Shown piece by piece: positions 40,235-52,500 of a stretch of DNA of 64,000 nucleotides. Source of the DNA: Tridacna crocea (lineage: Eukaryota; Mollusca; Bivalvia; Cardiida; Cardiidae); NCBI GenBank assembly GCA_943736015.1, contig OX031057.1, positions 41,998,501 to 42,062,500 of the forward strand, in the 5' to 3' direction. The notes below the pieces were generated by a model. That model saw only the letters and a list, made by a program, of their open reading frames with translations, was not told the DNA's origin and made no database searches. Every line of letters begins with the position of its first letter. Positions within the stretch are counted from its first letter, which is position 1. Both the position numbers and the translations under genes were made by a program.

Positions 40235-41390
40235 TTTATAATCTGCCAGAAGGGAAGTTTATTGACGTTATCTCCATCCGTCTGTCCCTCTGTCCAGTTG
40301 TCCATATGTCCATTTTTTGTGAATGTAATTCCTCCCACATTTCTAGATGGATTTGGAAAAAGTATGTTTCTCATCATGTGACCTATTGCATAATGTCAGG
40401 ATGTTGCACTTTTTAGCTGGGTCATGGAAAAAGTGGGCTTCATGTTATTTTTAGTTCCACTAGCTGAAGACCGGTGGGCTTATGTCATGCCCCAGTGCCT
40501 ATCGTCCATCTGTCTTTCTGTCAGTCCTTCCATTAACTTTTATTTCAAACATCTCCTTTTCTGAAACTACCCATCTAGTTTTGATGAAACTTCACAAAAA
40601 TGATCCTGCCATGGTCCTCTTCAGAATTTCTTTAAAGAATTTGATTTCTTCAAAAATTCTGTTTGCCATGGCACCAAAACTGAAAAAATATTGGATTTGG
40701 ATAAAATTTTCACGGAATGTTTCTCATCATGTGACCTTGTGCATATTGTCAGGATTTTGCGATTTGTAAGAAAAAGAGGGCTTCATGTTATATTTCATTT
40801 TTTTCAAATATCTCTTCAGTTACTGGACATATCTCAACAGATTTAGATGAAATTTCCATGGATCATATGACTTAACCCTTTCCCAAACGACAAGATTTTA
40901 GACTGGTCCAAATTGAAAGGCGCTTGCAGATGACAAAATAAACGTAACTTAAAAATTGAAATTTGTTTCCTGAGCTGGGTAGAAAACGTTGTGGGAAAAG
41001 GAAAAAATGCTGGTTACAATATTTTCTCCTTTTCCCACAATGTATTCAAAACGTTTCTATCTCAGAGTCGTAAAACCCAGGGATTGTTTGGTAAAGGTTT
41101 AAGGCAAATTTTCAGGATTATGGAATTTTTTGCTGTGTCTTTGAAAAAGGGAGTTCATGTCAAATTTAGTTTTTTATAGATGTATCACCAACTAATGAAC
41201 ATAATTTCATGAAACTTCATACTTTTATTGCTTATTGCTTAGTCAAAGCTAATGACCAAAGAGTCAGTTTTACATCTGTCTGTCCATCCATCAGTCCATA
41301 ATTATGTAAACCTTTTAGATCACAAATTTACAAATATCCATTGGGCTACACAGGCAGGTGCTAGAAATTCCACCACTTAAGTCTCTATAG
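40235..41390 (+). repeat. Family O repeat with mixed family C segment and a MITE insertion
   Basis: CCGTCTGTCCCTCTGTCC array, then a family C-like start (AGTTCCACTAGCTGAAG at 40453) with CACAAAAATGATCCTGCCAT, then family O units. The A copy at 40872-41102 splits the CATGTGAC-type block, showing its target. Confidence 0.55.
40872..41102 (-). mobile_element. Family A TTAA MITE, reversed
   Basis: Complete; the variant ends CCCTTTCCCAAACGACAAG and AACCCAGGGATTGTTTGGT define a subtype also seen at 43003, 51255 and 55190. Confidence 0.88.
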
Positions 41391-41446
41391 GTAGCTGCTA
41401 GAAAAAGCAGCCATGTGGCAGAGACAAAAGGTTCTCATGTTTTCAT

Positions 41447-41954
41447 TTGGTAAAGAATTGTAACCAGTTTTTTCTTCTTTTCCAGCAAGGTTTTATTTGT
41501 TTTCAAAGACAAATACCCACATTTGATTTCTCATTTGAAACTACCTTCAGTACGGCAAATTCTAAAATCTTGTGATGTAGTTAACCCATTACCACACAAT
41601 CCCTATTTTTGACACCCCTTAGAAAGAAATCTTTTGAAAACACTGCAGGAAAAGGAGAAAATGCTGGTAACCAGCATTTTCTCCTTTTCCCACAGTGTTT
41701 TCTACCCTTCCCAGAACAAATTTCAATTTTTCAGTCACCTTTATTTGTCGTCTGCAAATGCTTTCAATTTGAACCAGTCTAAAATTTTGTCGTTTGGTAA
41801 TAAGTTACCTGGTGTAATCTGTTGTTGGCAGCAGGTTTTTTTATGGTTTCGATTTGAAATAAAAATTCTAATTACATGCAGCACTTAGTTTGTCGTCTGC
41901 ATATGCTTATAATTCTGACAAGTCCAAAATTTTGTCATTTGACAAAAAGTTAAT
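41447..41954 (+). mobile_element. Complete family A MITE between two fragments
   Basis: 41581-41808 is complete (core GCTGGTAACCAGC; right TTAA now TTAC). 41447-41584 before it and 41886-41954 after it are single arms, so at least three insertions or their remains lie in 500 bp. Confidence 0.8.
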
Positions 41955-42360
41955 GTGGATCTGATATTTTGCTGACTGGTAAAAAGATAAAGACAACAGA
42001 GATATGATTTTTATTCCATATTCACACAGAAGTCGAAATTCACACTCTGGTTATAGTGCATAAATAAACTTTGGAAAAATTCAACATTGATTTAAAAATA
42101 AATAAAGTCCCTTTGTGTCATGGGCAACAGTAGCTCCCTCTGTAGTGTATATCAAAATCAGATTATAGAAAGTGAAGTCTGATCTTGTATTTTGAAAGAT
42201 CAGTTGGCTAAAAAAGGTATTACAAGTTTGCTACAGCATGATCTTTCATCTCTATTTATTTGATAGGCTACTTCTAAAAATAATAGATTATCTACTAACC
42301 CTGGTGCATCATTATTGAAGAAAAACAGATAACTATCACAGTTATGGTACTTTTGTTTAC

Positions 42361-42578
42361 TGAATTGTTTACCATACAACCCCAGCTTTTAAAGACCCTG
42401 ACAAGAAAGGCTTTGGAAAACATTGTGGGAAACAAGGAAATTGCTGGTAACCAGCAATTTCTCCTTTTCCTAGAATGTTTTGTTTGCTATCAAAAAAAAA
42501 TCATGTCATTTGAGCAATCTCTAACTTAGCATCTGTTTTCATTCTGGAAAAGTTCAAAATTTTGTTGTTTTGTAATTT
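42361..42578 (+). mobile_element. Family A MITE with hybrid core
   Basis: The core GAAATTGCTGGTAACCAGCA combines the A-type GCTGG loop with the B-type AAATTG stem, perfectly paired. The ends are eroded. A right-arm scrap follows at 42655-42745. Confidence 0.75.
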
Positions 42579-42777
42579 TAACAAATTTTGCCATCGCAAT
42601 CATTCTTCCTATTATTGCATTTCTAATGACGGCATCCTTTCTTTCATCAGGTAACAAACCTGTTCTCCTTCCAAATCATTGTTTTAAAAGACATTCTTCC
42701 CTGGGGTTGTCTAAACAAAGGATTGTTTGGTAAAGGTTTTAGGACAAAAGATTGAGGAGAAGACAATCACAAATGCT

Positions 42778-43006
42778 TATCTCTTTACCACACAATTCTG
42801 ACTTTTACCAACTTTGAGAAAGAAGTCTATATAGAAAACATCTTTGGAAAAGGAGCAAATGCTGGTAACCAGCATTTTCTCCTTTTCCTACAATATTTTC
42901 TACCCTATCAAAGTCACAAATCAGCATATTACAAAGATTTAATTTGTTGTTGGCAGATGCTTTGAATTTGGTCAAGTCTGAAATTTGTCCTTTGATAAAG
43001 AGTTAA
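42778..43006 (+). mobile_element. Family A MITE, first of an inverted chained pair
   Basis: The right TTAA is shared with the reversed copy at 43003; the core is GCTGGTAACCAGC. Confidence 0.87.
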
Positions 43007-43233
43007 CTCTTTACCAAACAACAAAATTTTACTCTGGTTCGAATTGAAAGCACATGCAGACGACAAATTAAACATAACTAAAAAATTTATATTTGTTTCC
43101 AACAGGGTAGAAAACATTGTGGGAAAAGGAGAAAATGCTGGTTACCAGCATTTTCTCCTTTTCCCTCAATGTTTTCAAAAGGCTTCCATCTCGGGGCCAA
43201 TTAAAAACCAGGGATTGTTTGGTAAAGGGTTAA
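43003..43233 (-). mobile_element. Family A TTAA MITE, reversed
   Basis: Complete, of the AACCAGGGATTGTTTGG subtype, while its partner at 42778 is of the other subtype. The pair is two insertions, not a duplication. Confidence 0.88.
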
Positions 43234-43329
43234 ACATTTTACCCATCTTAGCCACACCCAAATATTGTAATACTGAACTGGTTGATGTGGGCTATACATA
43301 TAATTGAAACAGAACTCTTGAAAAAGGGA

Positions 43330-43575
43330 TCTCATTGCATCTCTCTAATGCATTATACCGAGCAAGTCATTACGTAATCATGGATCCATAAATTCCATTT
43401 TTGTCTAACCATCGACAGAATCATGAGATAGACTTGTCCTTAGACTTGTGGAAAACTGACCTATTGCAAACAGTTCAACCAACGGGTCAACCTGCATGGA
43501 TTTCCCAGGCTGACCTTGGCTCATACGATGTGCAGATGAACCCTCTTTTCATAGAGCATGGCTTATGTGCAAAGA
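43330..43575. repeat. Family M repeat
   Basis: Carries CATTACGTAATCATGGATCC, CAACCTGCATGGATTTCCCA GGCTGACC and CATAGAGCATGGCT in the same order as the other copies. Confidence 0.55.
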
Positions 43576-43613
43576 AAAGTAAGAGGGTGGATAAAGGATA
43601 CAAGTTGCCCCTT

Positions 43614-43841
43614 TTAACCGGTTCCCAAATAAGCCCTGGTTTTTACGTGTCTGTAGTAAAAGTCTTTTGAAAACACTGTGGGAAAAGGAGAAATTGCTCA
43701 TAATGAGCAATTTCTCCTTTTCCCACAGTGTTTTCTACCCTTTTGAGAACTATCTGCCATTTTCTCCAAATCAAAATATTGTTGTCTGCAAATGCTTTCT
43801 GTTTGGAAGAGTCCAAAATTTGTCATTTGGGAAAGGGTTAA
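43614..43841 (+). mobile_element. Family A MITE with B-like core
   Basis: The arms are of A type, but the palindrome reads GAGAAATTGCTCATAATGAG CAATTTCTC, perfectly paired. It is the clearest A/B intermediate. Confidence 0.88.
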
Positions 43842-44048
43842 AGTACAATCAAACAAGCACTCAGTCATCTTTCAACTCTTCAGATAACAATAAACAATAA
43901 CGGAAAACAACAAGAAACTACAGTCTTTTTTTTTTACAGAAATTATTAAAGAAATAAAACTAGATTTGAAGTTCCTATATGCCAGCAGAATATATTGGCC
44001 TTAAATTTTTTTTTTCTTTTTTGAAAGCCTTTTGGTGTTCCATGGTCC

Positions 44049-44307
44049 TTAAGGGCCCCAGTCTGGGTGAATCGTGAAGTGACGCGGAATCCCAGCATGT
44101 GGTCGAATGTAATGAGAACTCCAGTTACCAACAATATTGTCATCATGGTACTCTGGCAGATGGTGCCATGTTGAAAACATCCATTGATTTTCTCGTGTGT
44201 CAGGTGTTAGGAGGCGAATATACTTCAAGTTCCCATCATGTACAGTTTCCTTTCTTCGACGTCCACCATGTAGTCTGTATCTGTTGCCAGCAGGCCCTGA
44301 CTGCGCA
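44049..44307 (-). CDS. Unknown gene, terminal exon
   Basis: After the acceptor GTGTGTAG the exon reads AQSGPAGNRYRLHGGRRRKE, TVHDGNLKYIRLLTPDTREN, QWMFSTWHHLPEYHDDNIVG, NWSSHYIRPHAGIPRHFTIH, PDWGP and stops at TAA (44049-44051). It is unusually rich in Trp, His and Tyr. Confidence 0.9.
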
Positions 44308-47300
44308 CTACACACAAAGCAAAACAGAAAAGTATTAATTTTTACGACACAAAATAAACAAACTGAATCTTTGAGTGAAGCAAGGAAGAATCTCCACAAA
44401 CATGGACACATGATGTAGGTGTAAATTAAACCATCTGGAAGAAACATTTGCTTGCTAAAAGTTCTGTTAGGGTTAACTTTTAATCTTAGCTGCTTTTAAC
44501 AACAGTGCATATCTAGATTAGACTTCACAGACTGCATAGTGTGATCTCTGATCTAACCTAGCATTCATGCAATGGATTGGGCTACTTGCACTAAACAGAA
44601 ATGATGAAATTCTTAAAAATTCTTCTCTGAAACGGTTGGTTAGATTTTGAAATAATTTCACACAAATTATGTTGCTTGGATGACACTTCAAAAATTGTTC
44701 ATAAAATGCTCATTTTGTCAAGAAACATGGCTCTGGTGGTTGGGGGCTACTTGCACTCTATGGCCACAACAAAATTTTTAAAAATCATTCTTCTCAGAAA
44801 CTGCTGATCAGATTTGAAATAATTTCATAGAAACGTTCCTGTGGTGACCCTTTTCAAAAATTGTCCGCAAAAATGCTGATTTGTCAAGAAACATAGCTCT
44901 GGTGATTGGGGGCTACTTGCACTATATAGCCATGAAGAAATTTTCAAATTCTTCTTGTCAAAATTCTTCAAAATTCTTCTTGTCTGAAATAGCTGATCAG
45001 ATTTTGAAATAATGTCACAGAAATGTTTCTTGGCTGACCCTTTTCAAAATTGTTGGAGAAATTTTGATCCATCATGAAACATTGCTCTGATGGCTGTGGG
45101 CTATTTACACTATACAGACATGACAAAATTCTTCAAAATTATTCTTCTCTGAAATGGCTGATCAGATTTTGGTTGGCTATGGTCCTCTCAAAAATTCTGG
45201 TTAGCGATCCAGGGCCATCTTGGCCCTTTTGTTTAATAAATACCAGTGAACAAATTATCAATCAGATAAAATTTAACATATTTGTAAAAGCTACATGTAT
45301 TTTGAAATGATCGACATACAAATATGAAACATGATGCAAAGTTAGCACATAAAGCCAATTAGTTAGCCAATGACAGACTACAAGGCTTTTGCTGGCAACA
45401 GAACTTAGTCAAAATGGGCAAACTCGTGGTTGCTGAAATGAAAATAACAATCCTATTATTTCATCCTATTATTTCATTACATATCCTCCCTCGCTTTTTG
45501 TGTAATGCTGCCAGTATTAGTTTTCCTATCTTTCATGCATTTGAGATATAAAGTATCCTACATGAGTTGGCATTTGAGGTAAATTTCATCAAGCAAGTCT
45601 ATAGGGAAAATGTTGTTCAGTGAGCCTTTGGCAAGAATATCAGATTTTTTTATCACAAAATGATATTTCTCAAATTGTAGATCAAAAGATGCAAAATCAC
45701 CTAAAGATGCATGCACGGTAAAATCAATAAAACCCATTCACTTTTATGAAATATGTACAAAATGATTAAAAAAAAATGTCACACACTTGTGATTTTTAAC
45801 TAATACAGTATAAGAAAATTTGAGATGGGTTTCTTACACTCAAATAAAGATGGATTATGTGATAAAAGATCAGATGACATAACAGGTGCATTTATGTAAT
45901 GTTATTTGAGGATATGTTACATTGTTATTGGCTTATGGCATATTTTCAGCACAAGTCTGATATATTTTCCATCAGACAAATTTCTGTCAAACCAACTGTC
46001 TAATTGATGATCATGGGGAAACTTACATTTCTTTTGATTTCTTAAAATGAACTAATTAAACATAAACTGCTATGGAACTACTTTAAATCTATGAAAAACA
46101 GTCCTGCAGAAGCAGTAAATTGGTCTCACTTATGTTTATGTAGGTTCCGCATACCGGTATGTAATTCCTTGAGATACAGTCAAGCCTTATGTGACAATAA
46201 GAACATTGTTAGTGTGTGACATGAAAGCTTACCAAAGGCATCTTGATAACATCATCTTAGACTTGCTCCATAAAATATCATCTCGGGCATAACCTTACAT
46301 CAGACCCGATTAAACCAGACCATTTAGTAGAACTTCAATCATAATCTTATAGAACATAATTATTTTTTTAACAACACAGTATTTATAAATATAACTGTTT
46401 TGTTATATAGATTTTTGGATAAGCTATGTTGTACCAGTACATGTGAAAAGATTGTGGCATAAGGAGCGCTTACTTATTACAAGCAAATTCTCCTTAGGCT
46501 ACAGTTTTTCAGCATGAAATTCTTCAAGACAAAAGGCATTGGGTGACACTTACTTCTCTAGTGTGTTGATCACTTCCTTCAGCCGTTTTCTCTTACTTTC
46601 AACAGTCATGCCCATTAGTTGCCCTCCGGCCAGTGAATTGAAAAAGTCAAGAGCTACTTGTCGTTCTGAAAGAAAATGTAAGGTGCCATGTCATGAGACA
46701 TTCTAAATAATGTGCTACTTCTAAATTCAAAGAATGAATGTTTGATTGGTATACAGATTATCCAAGCCAATCTGATAACTAGTTGTGATGACTGGAGTTA
46801 GGATTAAATATACTTAATATTATTTATCATTGCCAATTTCAGCATTTGAATTTCATGAAACACTCCCATGTTTTAACAAACTAGAACAGAAAGGCTGTTG
46901 ATAACATTGTAGGAAAAGGAGAAAATGCTAGTAACAAGCTTTTTCTTCCATTGATTCCCACAGTATTTTATAATCACTTAAAAGCCAAGTGTGTCATAGG
47001 GTGAAAATTGGTGTAAATAAAATGTACCTGGAAAAGATAGGAAATTTGTTTTATTTCTTTACCAATTGTTATGGCCCTTAATGTACACTCTAGTAAGTTA
47101 GTTTTTACTTATGGGTAATTCTAATGTATTAATTACTAACAGTTGTTTGAATAACCTGGTTTGGGTACTTGGTGCAAATGTTCTTGGAAAAGATAGTGAA
47201 TTTGTTTTATTTCTTTACCAACTGTTATGGCCTTTAATCCATTACCATGTAATCCTTACTTCTGACAACCCTGAGAAAGAAGCCTTTAGAAAACATGGTG

Positions 47301-49522
47301 GGAAAAAATGCTGGTAACCAGCATCTTCTCTTTTTCCCACAATGTTTTCTACTCTTTACGAAACAAATTAAAAAAATTTTCAGTCATTTTTTTTTGTCTG
47401 CAAATGCTTTCAGTTTGGACAAGCCTAAAATTTGTTGTTTGTTAATGAGTTAATGTACACTGAAGTTAGTTTTTGTGTTATTTATTGGAGACAATACAAC
47501 TATGAGTTCAAAATTGAATTTTGAAGACCCAGTATCATTTTTTGTGCAAAAGGGAAGGAGATAAACCCAATTAAATTCAATTTTTCTGAAGGCAAATGAG
47601 TTTTTTGGTAGCACTGAGATATGTAGTTGGAAATGGCATGGGAAAATGCATGGGTCAATCATGGAAATAACCTTTTGTGAAAAAGGCTATGGAAAAAAAC
47701 GTGGGAAAGAAAAAAATCTTTGTAGCTAGCATTGTGATTTCTTCAATTGAAATAATTGATTGTGATCTTGGTAATTTAAAGTTAACAACCAAAGATATTC
47801 CAAAATCATAGTTTTCAGGTACAAAATTTATGTCATTTGATGGTTTCTCTCTCCATCCATTATGTACACGTATAGTACTGCCAAAGGACGTTACTCCTGA
47901 CTCCTCCTAATGATCATAGGGAGACCACACATACACAAATAATCCTAACTTTGTTATCATTATTTCTCCTTTCAACCAAAAAGGTATTTATTTTCATAGA
48001 CTTTCAAGCCAAAATTGAATACTATCAATATTTCTCTTTCTCTTTCAAATTATTAATTCCACACAATAGCTTCCTTGACAAATACCACTTAATCAGTCTG
48101 AATGCTTTGATTACTTATGGAAAGTGGGTAATTCTAACATATTACTAATAGTTATTAGAGTATCCGGGCCAGGTTATTTAAACAACTTTTAGTAAAAAAG
48201 TTAGAATTTGACAATGGCAAAGACCTAGATCAGACTTAATAGAATGAGCAGTTTGAACTTTAATCTGTACAATCTAATTGTCTAGCGAAGCCGCTAAAAT
48301 AAAAACCTTTTTGAATTTCAGTGGAGTCAGAAAAGGTGATGGCTGAGGTTCCATATTTTGTCCTGAAAGTGTTGATAAGGCCCTGACATCTAGAAGTCCA
48401 AGCTTATCAATGAACACCACAAAGAGACACAAAGTACACAAAGTACACCAAAACAAAGATTAGAGTAAGAAACCACAGCTAAAACAAAACAGACACATTA
48501 ACACACAAATCTGATTGAAAATAAAGCCAGTTATCTTTTTGAATATTTAACCAAAAAAAAGTTTTGTTTGCATGCTCATTTGCAATGTGATCTTAAACCA
48601 CACTGTCTTGACATTGTGACAAAAACTTTAAATTGACAGGTTAAATCACATAAATCTTTCATCCAATATCACAATTTTCTCCTTTTCCCACAATGTTTTC
48701 TACCCTTCACAAGACAAATTTTTAAATTTTTCAGTCACTTGTATATTGTTGTCTGCAAATGCTTTCGATTTGGACAATCCTAGAACATTGTCGTTTGGTA
48801 ATGAGTTAACCCTTTCTTGGAGGAGCTTTATCAAAATCCAGTACAGTTTCTTTTCTGTCATTCCCCGTGGCGTACTCATAGTAACACATTACAATATTAT
48901 GTCAAGCATGAGAAATGTAAGGTAAACAAAGTCATATTTCCATCTGGTTTTGAGGCACGCGCAATTTAGCTAGGCAACAAGAATATGAAAATTGGTATTT
49001 TCACTGGTCGTACCCGTGAAATATCACAAAAAATATTTTCACTGCTATCTCTCGATATCCTACCAGAAAGCATGAAATAGATAACTATATACTTTTAATT
49101 TCATCATAGATTTAACTGGAGAACTAGAACAGAGAGTTAGAAAGTATACATTGTTAATATACTATGTAGAATCTTTTATATAGAGATTATATTATGGAGA
49201 TTTCAAATAGATTAGAAACAAATACCTCTTTCAGTTATTCCCTCTATAGGCAAAAGTAAAAAAGGATAGATGATAAACAAAATCAACAATGTTAATGAAA
49301 ATGGCAATGTATAATAGTGAGATGAAAATGAAATCTAAATCACACCATACTAGACCACTTTTATCATATCCGAGTCAAATGGAGAAATAAATCTTAACCA
49401 TTTACCACACGATTCCTACTTTTGACGAGCCTAAGAAAGAAACCGTTAGTAATCATTGTGGGAAAAGGAGAAAATGCTGGTAACAAGCATTTTCTCCTTT
49501 TCCCACAATGTTTTCTACTCTT

Positions 49523-49554
<32 letters not shown>

Positions 49555-52500
49555 TTTCAGTGACTTTGATTTTGTCGTCTGTAAATGCTTTCGATTTGGA
49601 CAAGCCTAAGAAATTGTTGTTTGGTAATGAATTAAACCTTGAAGTGTCTTAAATCATGACTTGTTTCTCATTCAAACAGCATAATCAAAGATCAGACAGC
49701 CAATGACTTATGTCAGCTTGTGGCAATATTCAAACATTTGGGTACTGTAACCCTTTACCACACGATTCTGACTTTTTACAATCCTGAGAAAGGAAAAAAT
49801 TTTAAGTACATGTATTATACAAAAGGAATAGTGATGGTAACAAGCACTTTTAACTTTTTCCCTGTCCAAAATTATCATTTTAATTTTTGAGTCTCATTCA
49901 TTTTGACAAATACACAAACTTTCATTCTGGACTAGTGTAATATTTTGTTTTGTAGTAAAGAGTTAAAGGCAGTCTTGAAATTGGATACTTGTTTCTTTCC
50001 TTCCAGGAAATGTCTGTTTGGTTCATGTGGCTTTTTAACTCTTTACCAAACAAGAACATTTAGGACCAGACCAAAATGAAAGCAAATGCAGACAACAAAA
50101 TAACTGTAGCTCAAAATGATGATTAATGATTGGGTAGAAAACATTGTTGAAAAATGAAAAAAGTGCTGGTTACCAGCAGTGATGCATTCTACTGTGTGAG
50201 CCATCATATAATCATGGATCCATTAAATCCATTTTGTCTAATGACTGACTAAATCATGGGGTAGATCACCCCTTTGACATGCAGAAAATTGACCTGTGCA
50301 CACTGCACAGGCTGACCTGGGTCAATACTTTTTGCAGGCAAAAAAAGTCCCCTTTTCACAAAGCAGGCTCACATTCTATAAGTATCTTTCTCACAATGGT
50401 TATCTGACATGAGAAGAAGAAATCTGTTTAAATCACCACTCACCACTTTCATTGGCTCCTTTCAGCCATTTCTCTACAGATTCTTTGGCATCAGGGAGTA
50501 AGGTATTCCTCAAACTGTTTTCCAGTTTGTGTTTGCTGCTTGCCATTTTTAGAATTCTCTCAATAACCTTGCGATCTGCCTTGTCTGCATGTTTCATCCA
50601 GGCCTCGGCTTGTGGCACGGCTTCAGGTCGAAGTGCAGCTTCAAAAGCAGGTTGAGGCTGCAGAAAGACGGTTATTTAAAAGTTTATTATTATTTAAAAG
50701 AGAATGGTATTATGCTAGCAACCAGCATTTCTCCAATTTCACGTTTTTAACCCTTACAAAGACCTGTCCAAACATTTAATCACAGTTTATTTGATCTGGA
50801 GGTGTACTGGTTCAATATGCCAGCCTCATGGATTTCTTTTTATAGGTTAATGATAAGTGTTGTGCAAGAATTTCCTCTGTCACAGCTATTCATTGTTTCG
50901 ACTATGCATATCTTGTGAAGAATAATATTGCCTATCATTTATGGTAATATAAACCCCAAGTAAATATGGATAGGTGCTCTGACTCACGTGGTATAACTGA
51001 AATGATATTGAAAATGGCATCCAACTCTTTACAAAGAAACAATTACATTGACATACCAGTTGGGCTTCTGGCACTTTTTTGGAGGGTACCATCATTGTTT
51101 TAGATCTCTGTAATTTTGGCTGAACTTTCGGCTTCAACTCAGCAGATTTTGGTAGCATGGGTACAGATTTTTGTAATCCATTCCTTGACTCAGCTCTTTC
51201 TGATGTTGACTTGAGCGGAATATTAGGCACTGAAAAAGACAGTATTGTACAGTTTTAACCCTTTCCCAAACAATCCCTGGTTTTTACGGGTCTGGAATAG
51301 TAGCCTTTTGAAAACATTGTCAGAAAATGCTGGTAACCAGCATTTTCTCCTTTTCCCACAATGTTTTCTACCCTATCATAGACAGAAATCATCTTTTCAG
51401 CAAGAGTTGAATTGTCGTCTGAAAATGCTTTCATTTTGGTGTAGTCCAAAAGTTTGTCATTTGGGAAAGGGTTAAACTTTTTACCGATAGATCTTGACTT
51501 TTAACAAACCTGAGGAAGTACACTGTTGAAAGCGTTGTGGGACAACCAGTACTTTATCCTTTGTCCTGAATGCTTTCGTAAGCTTTCTTTGTCCTGGTTG
51601 TTAAAACTATGGATTGTGTGGTTAAAAAAGAGGCCCTTTACAGTAACCAATTAGCTCTTTACCACACAAGAAAATTTTAGACTAGTCCAAATTGAAAGCG
51701 TTTGCAGAAGACAAAGTAAATGTGACTAAAAAATTGAAATTTGGTTTGGGAAGGGTAGAAAACATTATGGCAAAAGGAGAAAATGCTGGTAACCAGCATT
51801 TTCTCCTTTTCCCACCATGTTTTCAAGAGGCTTCTTTCTCAGGATTGTTAAAAGTCAGGATTGTGTGGTAAAGCGTTAACTCTTTACCACACAAGGAATT
51901 TTTTTACCAGTCCAAATTGAAGCATTTGCAGACGACAAATTAAACATGCCTCATATAGTTTAATTTGTTTCTGAAAGGATAGAAAACATTGTTGGAAAAG
52001 GAGAAAATGCTGTTTACCAGAGTTTTCTCTTTTTCCAACAATGTTTATAAAAGGCTTTTTCCTTGAGATCATTGAACCTCGGAAATGTATCATAGGTAAA
52101 GAGTTAAGTATCCTTCAAAATTTAGTTGTCTTTGCTGCCAGTATATACTAGTATTTCAAAATGAAATGGCACAAATCAGATAGTCTGATCTTTGATCTAA
52201 ACCATCAGCTATGCCCAGACATCCCAGAAAAGGGCAGCCTTGAAATTGCAATGATTTGGGTCTTATTTCTACATTGAAAATGTCTGTAAGGTTCTTTTGG
52301 TACTATAGGGGTTCTAAAGAAGAATATTGCTTAACCCTTTACCACACAATGCCGACTTCTAAGGACTCTTTGGAAGAAGCTTTCTGAAAAATTGTGGGAA
52401 AAGGACAAAATGCTGGTAATTTGGTAAACAGTATTTTCTCTTTTCCCACAAGGTTTTCTATGTTGCAAAGAAAAAGAGCATCATTCAATATGCACTGAAA

